Made by a program: the position numbers and the translations under genes. Shown one piece after another: positions 22,856 through 33,292 of a stretch of DNA of 64,000 nucleotides. How positions within the stretch are numbered: position 1 is the first letter of the stretch; every line of letters begins with the position of its first letter. A model generated the notes under the pieces. The model ran no database searches. It saw only the letters and a program-made list of their open reading frames with translations, and was not told the DNA's origin. This DNA comes from Fratercula arctica (lineage: Eukaryota > Chordata > Aves > Charadriiformes > Alcidae): contig CANTUZ010000025.1 of NCBI GenBank assembly GCA_947846985.1, forward strand, positions 13,018,100-13,082,099, in the 5' to 3' direction.

Positions 22856-25800
22856 AACTCTCATGGTCTCTACAGCCAAAGCTGCTGCAGATCTTCATGT
22901 TCCCTACCAGCTGTTCTGTAATTGCAGGTCCCACAAAGCATTTCCCTCAGTTGGCCTGTCCAGGGTCTGCAGTAAAAAATTGTCACTGAGGAACTCAAAT
23001 CACCAAGATTTTGAAAGCAAATCTTCCTCACGTAACATTTCTGGGGAAATTTTAGATGTCTGTAGATAGAGATGCTTTGGAAGGTAGAATGATGGTAACA
23101 CGAGAATGACGGGCATGCTTCAACCATGATTCAGCTCATCCTAAAGTAGATGTTATATGAATTGTGCCTATTCCTCTCCACTGATTATAAAGGCTGCTGA
23201 CTGTACTACATACATCATGGATATCTAAAACTGAATTAAATGAATCTCACCGTTGCTGACTGTTACATAGATGTACACATCTTTCTGTTGCTTGTGGATA
23301 TTGAAATCCATTCTGCAAGTCAGAGTACAAACTTACTGAATATGATAGATGCTATATTTTGAAGTACCTGTCCTGTAGGAATGATGTTGTGGCATTAACA
23401 GCAACATATTTACTGATTTAACATTCACAAGAATGTACCTTAATTTAGCACAAAACTTATATTGTCACTAAATATCCTGTTCTTCTGGTCTGAAATGTTT
23501 GCAAAGCCTTTTAAATTAATGTAGGTTATAAGGGCTTTCTCATCCATTGTGCACATTTGCTGACATGTTGATAACTTTGTCTGTTGTTTCTGTTCCTCAG
23601 TGACATAATGCTTGGCTGGCTTAGGTAGTATGAATTTGTGGCTGTTGTTCATTCTGTGCAAGCCTAGACAGAGCTTTAACAACTGTTGATAGAAAAGGTC
23701 TGTCATGGACAGGTACGTGGAAAAATGCCAATCTGACTGGGAGTTCAAAGGAAAGCAAAAGAAATAATTTTCTGGCATCTTGGAAAGAGACCTGAATCTG
23801 TTTGCACAGATACGCTGGCCTTCTGGAGAAGGTTCACAGGTTCTTCTCTTTCTGTTTCATTGTATATAAAAATTAATAGAAATGGAGTGAGAAGGTGTTT
23901 TTGGCTTGCAGCCTTCCTTTCCTTGCCAAAGAGCCTCATTTTCAAACCAGGCTAAATATCCCTCCCTAATTAGTAGCAGATGCAGTAGTGCATGCACAAG
24001 CGTGTGTCAAAAGGATATTTGGAAATCATAGCACAAGGTACTGTGCCAGATCGGAAAGGAATATGTGAAGATGAAGCAGGGAGTTGTTAGGAGAGTTCAA
24101 CAGTTGTTTTGTAAAGATAGGGAGGGAAAGGGGACAGCTGTTATGGGTTTTTAGGTAATGCTGCAAATCAAGCATATGATCCCCACTTCTCTTCAGGAGA
24201 GGTCTTCATCTGTTATTTAGATGTCAGAACTGCATAGGACTTAAAAGAGACACCTCCATAATTTATCTTCAGAAATCTCTTAAAACCTTTAGATTTTTCC
24301 TCCTGTCTTCAAATCCATAAGCCTTTTAGTAGCGTAATGTGCGCATTTTCATTTCCATTTTTTTCTCTTGCTATCACATTGTTGTGTCAGACAAACTGCA
24401 AAGATATTAATTGACTATACCAAGACAGACAGTAAAACTGCCTCTGACAAAAAAGACAGACAGAATTAAAGAGAAAATATTTTTCTGTCACCTCTTTTAG
24501 CGATGCTACTACTATTCTTTTATTATTTATATTACTTCTAATGATGTTAAAAATACAGTAAAGATAGTATATTTTTAAATGTCAGTTCAGAATTGTTATT
24601 GGGCGCTTAAATCTACATGCACCAATCTCAACATACTTAGCCCTTCAATTTCAAATGCATCATAACGCTAAATGTCAAAACTCTTTTTTAGTTTTAGGTG
24701 TTGTTGGTGTTTTTTTGTTTGGTTGGTTTTTGTTTGTTTTTTTTTTATTATTTTAAAATAGTACCACTGATAAATATTTGAAGTTACATTGCAAAGTTTC
24801 TGTCAGTCTCACTCAACACCATGACTACAGTCCTTTATATACCGGATAGACTGCGATTTACAAATACTGACCTTTTCAGTGCGTTTTTTTATTATCGGAA
24901 AAAGACATTAAAAAGGTATTTTTAAATATAATTGGAGTAGGATCAATCTTATGGGTCATGAGTGAATATAGGAGTGCAGAGCCTTGGGTGGACACTTGAC
25001 CCACAACAGCATGACCAAGGGGGTAGAGTGGCACCTCTGAAGTCATATGGATAAGTAGCATCAAGCAGTACTGATGCAGCTCTTCTGTCTGTTTCCCATT
25101 CTGAAGCGCTCTGTGGAGGAAGGATGCTTCCAGGAAACCTGGCCTTGCATTTCCCCAAAGCCCTAGTTTTCAGTGTTAGCAATGTGGGAATGAGGTTGGC
25201 AGCCCCGGTACTTGCAATGTCAAGCATTGTCAGAAATACATATTTTTTATTCTCCTTTGGGAATATCATAACTGCTGGCATGTGGTCCCCACTTTCCTAA
25301 TTTTTTTTCTGCATAATGTAAAAAAGAGGAGATATAGACTTCACAAGGGCAAGGAGAACTCAACTGTGGCCTGACAAATCCATAAAAACCTTTGTGAGGT
25401 TTACAAAATAATGCCATAGGATAAGGTAACTGCCCTCGCTATGCTGGAGGAGTTCTCTTCAGTTGCTGTTTCCCAAGGAAGGGGGTTTGGATAATTTGGA
25501 GAGCTTCTCTGTAGACACAAGTTCAAACAAACTGACTGTCATTCAGTCACAAGGAGCGTTTCCAATTCCGAAGTGTAGAAAATTATTAATGAGGCTTTCT
25601 TTTCTGAAATATTTTTCAGAAGCTTGTCAAAATCATCTCAGTTCACAGAAATATGTGGCTTTGATATAAGTAGGATATTCTAACAGAAAAGAATTGCAAC
25701 TGAAAATTTGTAACCAGACAGAAACTGCCCTGTACTCTGCTTTAATTACTGCCTTGATCCACTACTTTGTTAGCAATCATTTTCTTTAATGAATCATGAA

Positions 25801-25907
25801 TGATCCATAAAATGTATTCATAATATTTATTTTACAGTTAAGTCAGTGTGTTCTTGCAGGATTGTGCAATCTAGAGAGCTTTATAAATGCTAACAAATAT
25901 CATTGAC
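22856..25907. other. Long AT-rich stretch without recognised features
   Basis: About 3 kb with short frames only. A T/G-rich simple stretch lies at about 24690-24760. Confidence 0.5.
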
Positions 25908-26327
25908 AAGCTGGAGGCAGTCCAGTGGAGGGCCACTAGGATGGTTAGAGGGCAGGAGCACACGACATACAAGGAGAAACTGAAGAAACTGGGTTTGTTT
26001 ACCGTTATCTACAGGAGGTTTTATGGACAAGCCAGTTTCTTCTCAGAGATACACGCAAAATAGTAAGGGGCAATGGTCACAAACTGCAACAAGAGATGAC
26101 CCATTTGAGCATAAGGAAAAAATTCTTTCCCTGCGAGTGGTTAAGCGCTGGAGCAGGTTTTTCCAGAGAGGCTACAGGATCTCTGTCTTTGGTGATATTC
26201 AAAACAGGACAAAACAAGGCCCTCAGCAGCCTGATCTAACTTAGAAGATGGCCCTGCTTTGACTACGAGGTTGGACTAGATGACCCCCAGAGGTCACTCC
26301 GAACCTAAATTATTCTGTCATTCTCAT
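25908..26327 (+). mobile_element. Old CR1 LINE 3' end
   Basis: Recognisable CR1 wording (GCAGTCCAGTGGAGGGCCACTAGGATG, then GGTTGGACTAGATGACCCCCAGAGGTC) with many substitutions and frame breaks. It is an older subfamily than the neighbours. Confidence 0.82.
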
Positions 26328-26559
26328 AAATAAATACATCATAAATAAACACAACTTTGTGTGCTCCTCTGTGCTTCCAAGCTCACTGATGATGGAACAA
26401 CTATAGGCAGTGTTGCTAACACTTTATGTGATTAAGATTGCCTAAGTCTTCCTACTGAAATGTCCTCAGTTGCCTGTAGCTCACCAAGGAATTGTCTTTT
26501 ACTGTGCTTGTGAAAACATACTCAGATTTTGATATTCCTGTGAGAATTCTCAATTTTGT
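26328..26559. other. Short unassigned spacer
   Basis: AT-rich, with short repeats of CATAAATAAA at its start. Nothing else seen. Confidence 0.5.
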
Positions 26560-26814
26560 GTGTGGCCAGTTCTGTTTAATATCTTTATCAAAGATCTGGA
26601 TGAGGGGATTGAGTGCACCCTCATTAAATTTGCAGATGACAAATTCTTATGAAAACAAGTCTTATGAGGAGCAGCTGAGGGAACTGGGGTCATTTAGTCT
26701 GGAGGCTGAGGGGAGACCTTATTGCTCTCTACAACTACCTGAAAGGAGGTTGTAACAAGGTGGGTGTTGGTCTCTTCTTCCAAGTAGCAAGTGATAGGCC
26801 TGAAGTTGTGCCAG

Positions 26815-27464
26815 TGTTGTAGTAAAATTGATATTAACTAGAAAAATGAAATGTAACATGTAACCGAAGCAACCAAGGGAACCTGCTGCTGCTGCTAAAA
26901 GTCATTTATACAACCCCAACCATATTTCATTAATTATAGAGAAATAGTAACTAGACATGATTAATCTAAGATTGAATTAAGCAACTAACTACTAGACAAT
27001 GTAGCTTTGTTAATAAGCAGGATATCTCTGTCAAGAGAATGATGAACTGTAGGCCTGGTCAGCAAACCAAGAAAACCACATGGAACTGCCAAGATTAGAG
27101 GAAAAGTAGGTAAAAGGTAATTTCATCAGGGGGAGATCGCAACCACCGACTCATTGACCACCTACCCAAATGATACCACCTACTCAAAAGAGAACAATGG
27201 AAGACAATGACAGAGTCTGTACGCTAATTTACATAGGAAGCAAAGAAACCTTGACCAATCATTAAAGAGAATAACAATGAATATGTATTAATTGTCAGAA
27301 TATGTAATAATCAGTGTATGAAAAGGGAAATTTTTGAAACTAAGGCGTGCTCCCTTGGGACAGGCACTCCATTTCTGTGCATTAATGGAATAAACTTGGA
27401 AATACCTCTGCTCTGTGTGTTATTGGCTTGCACATCAGGTAAAGAACCCAAATTTGGGACAACA
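26815..27464 (+). repeat. 5' LTR of the class I ERV (650 bp)
   Basis: It starts TGTTGTAG and ends GGGACAACA, giving perfect 6-bp inverted ends TGTTGT/ACAACA. A polyadenylation-like AATAAA lies near 27387. The border with CR1-B on the left is clear. Confidence 0.82.
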
Positions 27465-27469
27465 GTTTC

Positions 27470-27487
27470 TGGTGTCCCAGATGGGAC
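27470..27487 (+). promoter_or_regulatory. Primer-binding-site-like sequence of the class I ERV
   Basis: TGGTGTCCCAGATGGGAC begins five bases after the LTR end, where the primer site should be. I cannot assign the tRNA with confidence. Confidence 0.6.
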
Positions 27488-28053
27488 CGCGTTGACAGCC
27501 TTGCCTGATTCGTCTCGCCGCATCTGATGGGGAGAAGAGGACTGAGTGGACTCCAGTGCACACTGACCTGTTGCTCAGGGACTCCTTCAGCTTCTCTCCT
27601 GCAGTCGGGTGGTGAGCAACACAACGGTACAACGCTACTAAAAAGAGGTATTTCAAAATAAGGAAAAGGGAGGGGGGGTGGAAACTGAGAAGCAGTGAGT
27701 ATTTTGGCCTGCATAAGACGTATCAAGGGAGATATACAGCAGAAGATGAATGGAGACGTCCCTCGTAGAATAACGTTTCTAAAACAGGGGTTAGAGTCCC
27801 CTTTGGGGGTTAGAGTACCCCTTGGGTAAACACTGAATAAGGGAATTCTTTTCAGTACCAACATGGGTGCTACTGCTTCTCAGGAGATACCCTCCTGTTC
27901 TCCCCTAGGATGCACCCTAAAGAATTCAGATAAATTTGGAGGGAACTCCATGACTAAAGATAAATTAAAGCGATATAGTAATCAATGGTGGCCACAATAT
28001 CAGCTGGAGGATGGTAAAAAATGGACAGAAAATGGGTCTTTGAAATATAATAC

Positions 28054-28773
28054 TGTCGTGGTTTTGGCCAAATTGACCAATGGCCAGCGACAGATGCTCC
28101 CCCCCAGCCTCTCGTTCACAGGGAGGAAGAGGAGAGATAAAGAGAGATTTACGAGTTTAGAAGAAACTAAACTAATGAAATATTAATAATAAAATAAAAA
28201 GGGAAATAATGAAATAGATACAGTATATACAAAACCATATTAAGCTCCCAGGATGATGTCACTGTCAGGCACTGGGGAAGTCCCAGGCTGGACTCAGCAA
28301 CGGGTGGGAACCGGATTCCAGAGTTGGAGTCAGGAACACACCGATCGGGATCAAAGGCAGATGAACAGACAGGGTCCTCCTCGGTCATTGGCCACTGAAG
28401 GAAGAGGGCTGACCCTTTGATCCCTCAGCTTTTATACTGAGCATAGGGCAGATGGGATGGAATACCCCTGTTGGTCAGTTTTGGGTCACCTGTCCTGTCC
28501 GCTCCTCCCTGCAGGTGGGACCCCTTTATGCTTTTCCGCTTCTGACCCTCTAACGGGGCAAATAACGAAATTAGCTGACCTTGGTTGTTATAGCAATAAG
28601 TATAAGCAAGAGTCTCTCTGCATACTATTCCTTGGCACAAACTGTCTTATCACTCTGAGAATGAACCATTTTTGACACAACATGCTGTTAATTTCAGAGA
28701 GTTAGAAGAGGCCTGGCTAAGAAATAAAATTACTGAACAGAAAGTTGGTTCTGTTTTACCTCAAACCAGGACA
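28054..28773 (-). mobile_element. Solo LTR (720 bp) inside gag of the class I ERV
   Basis: On the minus strand it starts TGTCCTGGTTTGAGG and ends CCAAAACCACGACA. It is flanked by perfect 5-bp duplications AATAC (28049-28053 and 28774-28778), and the gag frame resumes exactly after the second one. A TATA box (minus-strand TATAAAA) is at 28430-28436. It is the same family as the solo LTR at 43244-43848. Confidence 0.92.
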
Positions 28774-29001
28774 AATACTAATTTGCAATTAATGTTGTTT
28801 TGTTGCCAAACTAAAAAGTGGGATGAAATACCTTATGTAGATTTGTTTTTTGCTCTGAGAAATAACTGGGATGTTAGAAAGAAATGTGGTCTAGTGGATT
28901 CTAAGCATCAGGTCGGGATATATGTTTTGAATAAGAAAAAGGAACAAAAGAATTCTTGTTGTACTGGTTGTGGAATGGGAAAAATTGAATTAGAAAATCT
29001 G

Positions 29002-29121
29002 GAGGAGGATGTCCAGTTGTTGTTAACCCCCCTGAATCAATCTAATGTTGATAGTTCAAGTGAGGAGGATGTCCAGTTGTTGTTAACCCCCCTGAATCAA
29101 TCTAATGTTGATAGTTCAAGT
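29002..29121 (+). repeat. Perfect 60-bp tandem duplication in gag
   Basis: Units 29002-29061 and 29062-29121 are identical, and a third partial unit (GAGGAGGAT) follows. The duplication is in frame and doubles an acidic 20-residue segment. Confidence 0.95.
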
Positions 29122-30096
29122 GAGGAGGATGAAGTATTAAGTCCTATGTCTGGAAGAACTAGAAGACAAAAACCGGTAATTCAAGCTCCTCTTAGGCAGG
29201 CTGTTGGTCCTGATGGCAGTCCTGTGTTTGTGCATGTACCATTTACTACTTCTTATTTGTTGAATTGGAAGCAAGCAGTGGGATCTTATCGCAATAATCC
29301 TGAAGGGATGTATAGTACAATTAAAACTGTGATGATGACTCAGAACCCTAATTGGGGTGATATACAAGCTCTTTTAGAATATTTGTTCACTGCGGAGGAG
29401 AAAAGAACTGTTTTAGAAAAAGCAAGGGAGGGAGTTACACAGCAGCATGGAGAGGTGCCAAATGTGGACATATATCTTCCAAGGGAGGATCCGGGATGGG
29501 ATCCAAATAGGGGAGTTGGTAATGAAAAAATAAAGGAGTATCAGAAATTCATTCATTTTATATGGGATACAGCATGGAGTGCAAAAGCCTAAAAATTTGT
29601 CTAAGCTGTATGAAGTGAGACAAGGGGATAAGGAAACTCCATCGGCTATTTATGAGAGATTATGTGAGGTTGCTCGGAAATGGACAGATTTGGATCCGGA
29701 GGATGCTAGTAATTTGAAATTGTTTAATATGTTGTTCATTGGTCAATTGGCAACTGACATCAGAAAAAAGTTGCAGAAAGTAGAAGGCACTGATGGAATG
29801 TCCATTTCTCAGTTGTTATCGATAGCATATGAAGTATATCATAATTGAGAGGAGGCAGAGGAAAAAGAAAAGCGAGGACGAGCTAAATTGCAAGCCTCGT
29901 TATTGGCGGTCCTAGAAGAAAAAAGCAGAGGAAGAGGTAGAGGAAATTCCTGGGGAGGGTCCCGGGGTAGAGGTGGAGGTCGAGGAAATTGTAATAGGGA
30001 CAGTTGTGATACTCCTCTAGGGCTAAATCAATGTGCATATTGCAAACAGGAGGGACATTGGAAAAGAAACTGTCCTAACCTCTCTAATAATCAAGG

Positions 30097-30115
30097 TGTC
30101 CTGGTTTGAGGTAAA
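30097..30115 (+). repeat. 19-bp LTR stub at the nucleocapsid/protease junction
   Basis: TGTCCTGGTTTGAGGTAAA equals the first 19 bases of the LTR family present as solo LTRs at 28054-28773 and 43244-43848. It lies exactly where the protease catalytic part is missing. Confidence 0.6.
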
Positions 30116-30121
30116 GATTAT

Positions 30122-32187
30122 ATGCCAGAATGTCCCCTCCCGTTGCTAGGAAGAGACTTCTTGTGTAAATTAAATGCACAAATAACCTTTTTGGTAGATT
30201 CTGTTCAGTTGCATATTCCTCCAGAGACTGCTTGGAAAGCACAGATATGTTTGTTGACTGAGAAAAGTCAAAACGAAGAACCAGACATTCCGGAAAAAGT
30301 ACTGGACGCTGTCATCCCTCTGGTGTGGGCATCAAAAATACCTGGACGAGCGAAGAACGTGACTCTGGTAAAGATTGAATTGAAACCAGGAGCTCAACTG
30401 GTAAGGAGAAAACAGTATCCCATTAAATTGGAGGCTAGAAAAGGATTAGAACCTGTAATAAATTCTTTTTTAGAGCATGGACTGTTACAAGAATGCCAAT
30501 CGGAATGTAATACTCCAATTCTACCTGTAAAGAAATCCCACTTAACAGAGTATAGACTAGTACAGGATTTAAGAGAAATTAACGCAAGGACGATAGATGT
30601 CCACCCTGTGGTCCTGAACCAATATACCCTTCTTGCTTCAATTCCTGGCAGCAATATTTATTTTACAGTACTGGATTTAAAAGACACCTTTTTCTGCATA
30701 CCTGTGGATGAGCAAAGCCAGACCATCTTTGCTTTTGAGTGGGAGAATCCTACTATGGGACGAAAGACACAACTTTGTTGGACTGTCCTTCCTCAAGGAT
30801 TCAAAAACAGCCCTACATTTTTTGGTAATGTACTTGACAAAGAACTCAAACAATGACAAAATGACCATAATGCTGTAATGTTATTGCAGTATGTGGATGA
30901 TTTGTTAATTGGTACTGAAAGAAAGCTCAGATTGGGAAAGAAAAGGTCCAATATATGGAGTCTGAAATTACCAAAGGACGGAGAGAATTGAGTAAAGAAA
31001 GAAAAGAAGCAATTTGTAGAATTGCAGTGCCAACATCAAAAAATTAAAGGGTTTTTGGGAATGGCCAGATGGTGCCGTCTATGGATCCCTAATTTTGGAC
31101 TCGTTGCCAAACCATTATATGCTGCCATAAAAGGACCTGAAGGGGTTCTTGAGTGGACCCCTGATTGCAGAAAAGTTTCGGTGAGATCAAAAGAAAGCTT
31201 ATGGAAGCTCCTGCCCTGGGACTTCCCAACCTAGGAAAACCTTTTCAACTATATGTAAACGAATGGCAACAGATGGTGCTAGGAGTCCTAACTCAGAAAT
31301 TAGGGAGTTGGAAGAGACCTGTGGGGTACTTTTCTAAGCAATTGGATGAAGTCAGGAAAGGTTGGCCTGCATGCTTGAGAGCAGTGGCAGCAACTGTAAC
31401 GCTGATTGAAGAATCTTGGAAGTTAACCTTGGGTCAACTGATTACTGTGTTTGTACCCTATGCTGTGTCCTCTCTCCTAGAAAATAAGGGACACCACCAG
31501 ATTTCGCCAAGTAGATTAGCCAAATATCAAGCTGTGCTATTGGAGCAAGATGATATTATAATTTCAATGACTTCTGCACTGAATCCTGCTACCTTACTCC
31601 CGATCTCAGAATCTGACCCATTGCAACACGATTGTTTAACCACTATCTCACAAGTATATTCCAGCAGGCCCAATCTACGAGATGAACCCTTACCCAATGA
31701 GGAATTGGAGCTATTCACGGATGGAAGTAGCTTCATGTCAGAAGGAAAATGAAGAGCTGGATATGCAGTGGTAACTCTTACTCAGGCCCTAGAGGCTAAA
31801 TCTCTATCTCATAATACTTCTGCTCAAAAGGCTGAATTGATTGCATTAGCACGGGCCTTGGAACTCAGTCAAGGAAAAAGAGTTAACACTTACACAGATT
31901 CTAAATATGCATTCAGAGTAGTTCATGCACATGGAGTGATTTGGAAAGAAAGGGGACTTTCAAGCTCATAGGGAGCTCCAATCAAATATGGAACAGAAAT
32001 AATGAAACTTTTACAAGCTGTCTTGCAGCTGAAAGAAGTTGCAATAATGCATTGTAAAGCCCATCAAAAGGGAAATACTGAAATTATATTGGGAAAACAG
32101 AAAGCAGATCAGTTGGCAAAGGAGGCCGCATTGAAAGGATCAAAAATTGAACATCGGGTAGAGAACCCAGATTTGGGACAACACTAG
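30122..32187 (+). pseudogene. pol: pol remnant of the class I ERV (protease end, RT, RNase H)
   Basis: Only the end of the protease remains (LPLLGRDFL); the DTG active site is absent. RT runs from about 30290 with the VQDLREIN and LPQGFKNSP motifs. A TGA at 30854-30856 precedes an otherwise conserved YVDD box (30890-30901). The thumb is shortened and shifted through several frames to 31165. Connection and RNase H follow (TDGSSF about 31719, AELIALARAL, TDSKYAF, HCKAHQKG), with stops at 31750-31752 and 31969-31971. The frame ends just after RNase H in the 3' LTR stub. Integrase is wholly missing. Confidence 0.85.
32152..32183 (+). repeat. Stub of the 3' LTR of the class I ERV
   Basis: The last 32 or so bases match the 5' LTR end (AGAACCCARATTTGGGACAACA) and run directly into CR1-B. 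U3, R and most of U5 are gone. Confidence 0.75.
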
Positions 32188-33292
32188 GGGGATTTTAGAT
32201 TGGATATTAGGAAAAATTTCTTCAGTGAAAGTGTTGTCAAGCATTGGACCAGGCTGCCCAGGGAAGTGGTTGAGTCACCATCCCTGGAGGTATTTAAAAG
32301 ATGTGTAGACAGGGTGCTTAGGGGCATGGTTTAGTGGTGGACTTAGTAGTGTTAGGTTAATGGTTGGACTTGATGATCTTAAGGGTCTTTTCCAACCTAA
32401 ATGATTCTATGACACCAAGTTAGGCAGGAGTGTTGATCTGCTTGAGGGTAAAAAGGCTCTACAGAGATCTCGACAGGCTGGATTGATGGGCCGAGACCAA
32501 TTGTATGAGCGTCACCAACGCCAAGTGCTGGGTCCTGCACTTGGGTCACAACAACCCCATGGAACACGATAGGTTTGGGGAAGAATAGCTGGAAAGCTGC
32601 CTGACGGAAAAGGACCTGGGGGTGTTGGTCAACAGCTGCCTGAATATGAGCCAGCAGTGTGCCCAGGTGGCCAAGAAGACTAACGGCATCCTGGCTTGTA
32701 TTAGAAATAGTGTGGCCAGCAGGACTAGGGAAGTGATTGTCTCCCTGTACTTGGCACTGGTGAGGCCCTACCTTGAGTACTTTGTTCAGTTTTGGGCCCC
32801 TCACTGCAAGAAATAAATTGAGGTGCTGGAGCATGTCCAAAGAAGGGCGGAGAAGCTGGTGAAGGGTCTAGAGCACAAGTCTTATGAGGAGCAGCTGAGG
32901 GAGCTGGGGTTGTTTAGCCTGGAGAAAAGGAGGCTGAGGGGAGACCTTATTGCTCTCTACAACTACCTGAAAGGAGGTTGTAGAGAGGTGGGGGTCATTC
33001 TCTTCTCCCAAGTAACAAGTGATAGGACAGGAGGAAATGGCCTCAAGTTGTGCCAGGGGAGGTTTAGATTGGATATTAGGAAAAATTTCTTCAGTGAAAG
33101 GGTTGTCAAGCACTGGACCAGGCTGCCCAGGGAAGTGGTTGAGTCACCATCTCTGGAGGTATTTAAAAGATATGTAGATGTGGTGCTTAGGGGCATGGTT
33201 TAGTGATGGACTTGGTAGTGTTAGGTTAATGGTTGGACTCGATGACCTTAAGTGTCTTTTCCAACCTAAATGATTCTATGATTCTTCAATAA

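Larger units (their letters stand above)
27863..30109 (+). pseudogene. gag: gag of the class I ERV
   Basis: It starts Met-Gly (27863), a typical myristoylated gamma-type matrix start. The first 64 codons run to 28053, where a solo LTR with target duplication interrupts. Gag resumes at 28774 with the matrix end, an acidic linker containing a perfect 60-bp duplication, and a capsid with the QALLEYLFTAEEKRTVL segment. A frameshift lies at about 29580 and a TGA at 29846-29848. An Arg/Gly-rich nucleocapsid with one CCHC knuckle follows (about 30032-30073, C-X2-C-X4-H-X4-C). No working Gag can be made. Confidence 0.85.
26815..32183 (+). mobile_element. Class I (gamma-like) ERV, 3' half deleted
   Basis: The order is complete 5' LTR, primer-binding-site-like sequence, gag (interrupted by a solo LTR), nucleocapsid, protease end, RT, RNase H, then about 32 bp of 3' LTR end. 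Integrase, env, polypurine tract and nearly all of the 3' LTR are missing. The flanks are CCAG (26811-26814) and CTAG (32184-32187): a 4-bp target duplication with one mismatch, the usual size for gammaretroviruses. Confidence 0.85.
26642..32410 (+). mobile_element. Inner CR1 LINE (CR1-B), split by a class I ERV
   Basis: The left piece (about 26642-26814) reads the RT C-terminal part from AACAAGTCTTATGAGGAGC. The right piece (32184-32410) continues with TTTAGATTGGATATTAGG to the 3' UTR and octamer. It is 5'-truncated and inserted in CR1-A. The ERV sits at the GTGCCAGGGG-type site of CR1-B. Confidence 0.82.
26560..33292 (+). mobile_element. Outer CR1 LINE (CR1-A), split by a nested insertion
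   Basis: The left piece is about 26560-26641: RT motif B to the FADD box, ending GCAGATGAC. The right piece is about 32411-33292 and resumes with CACCAAGTTAGGC, the sequence expected directly after it. The right piece runs through the RT C-terminus (stops at about 32587 and 32815) to the 3' UTR and octamers. Between them lies another CR1 that itself contains an ERV. Confidence 0.82.
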
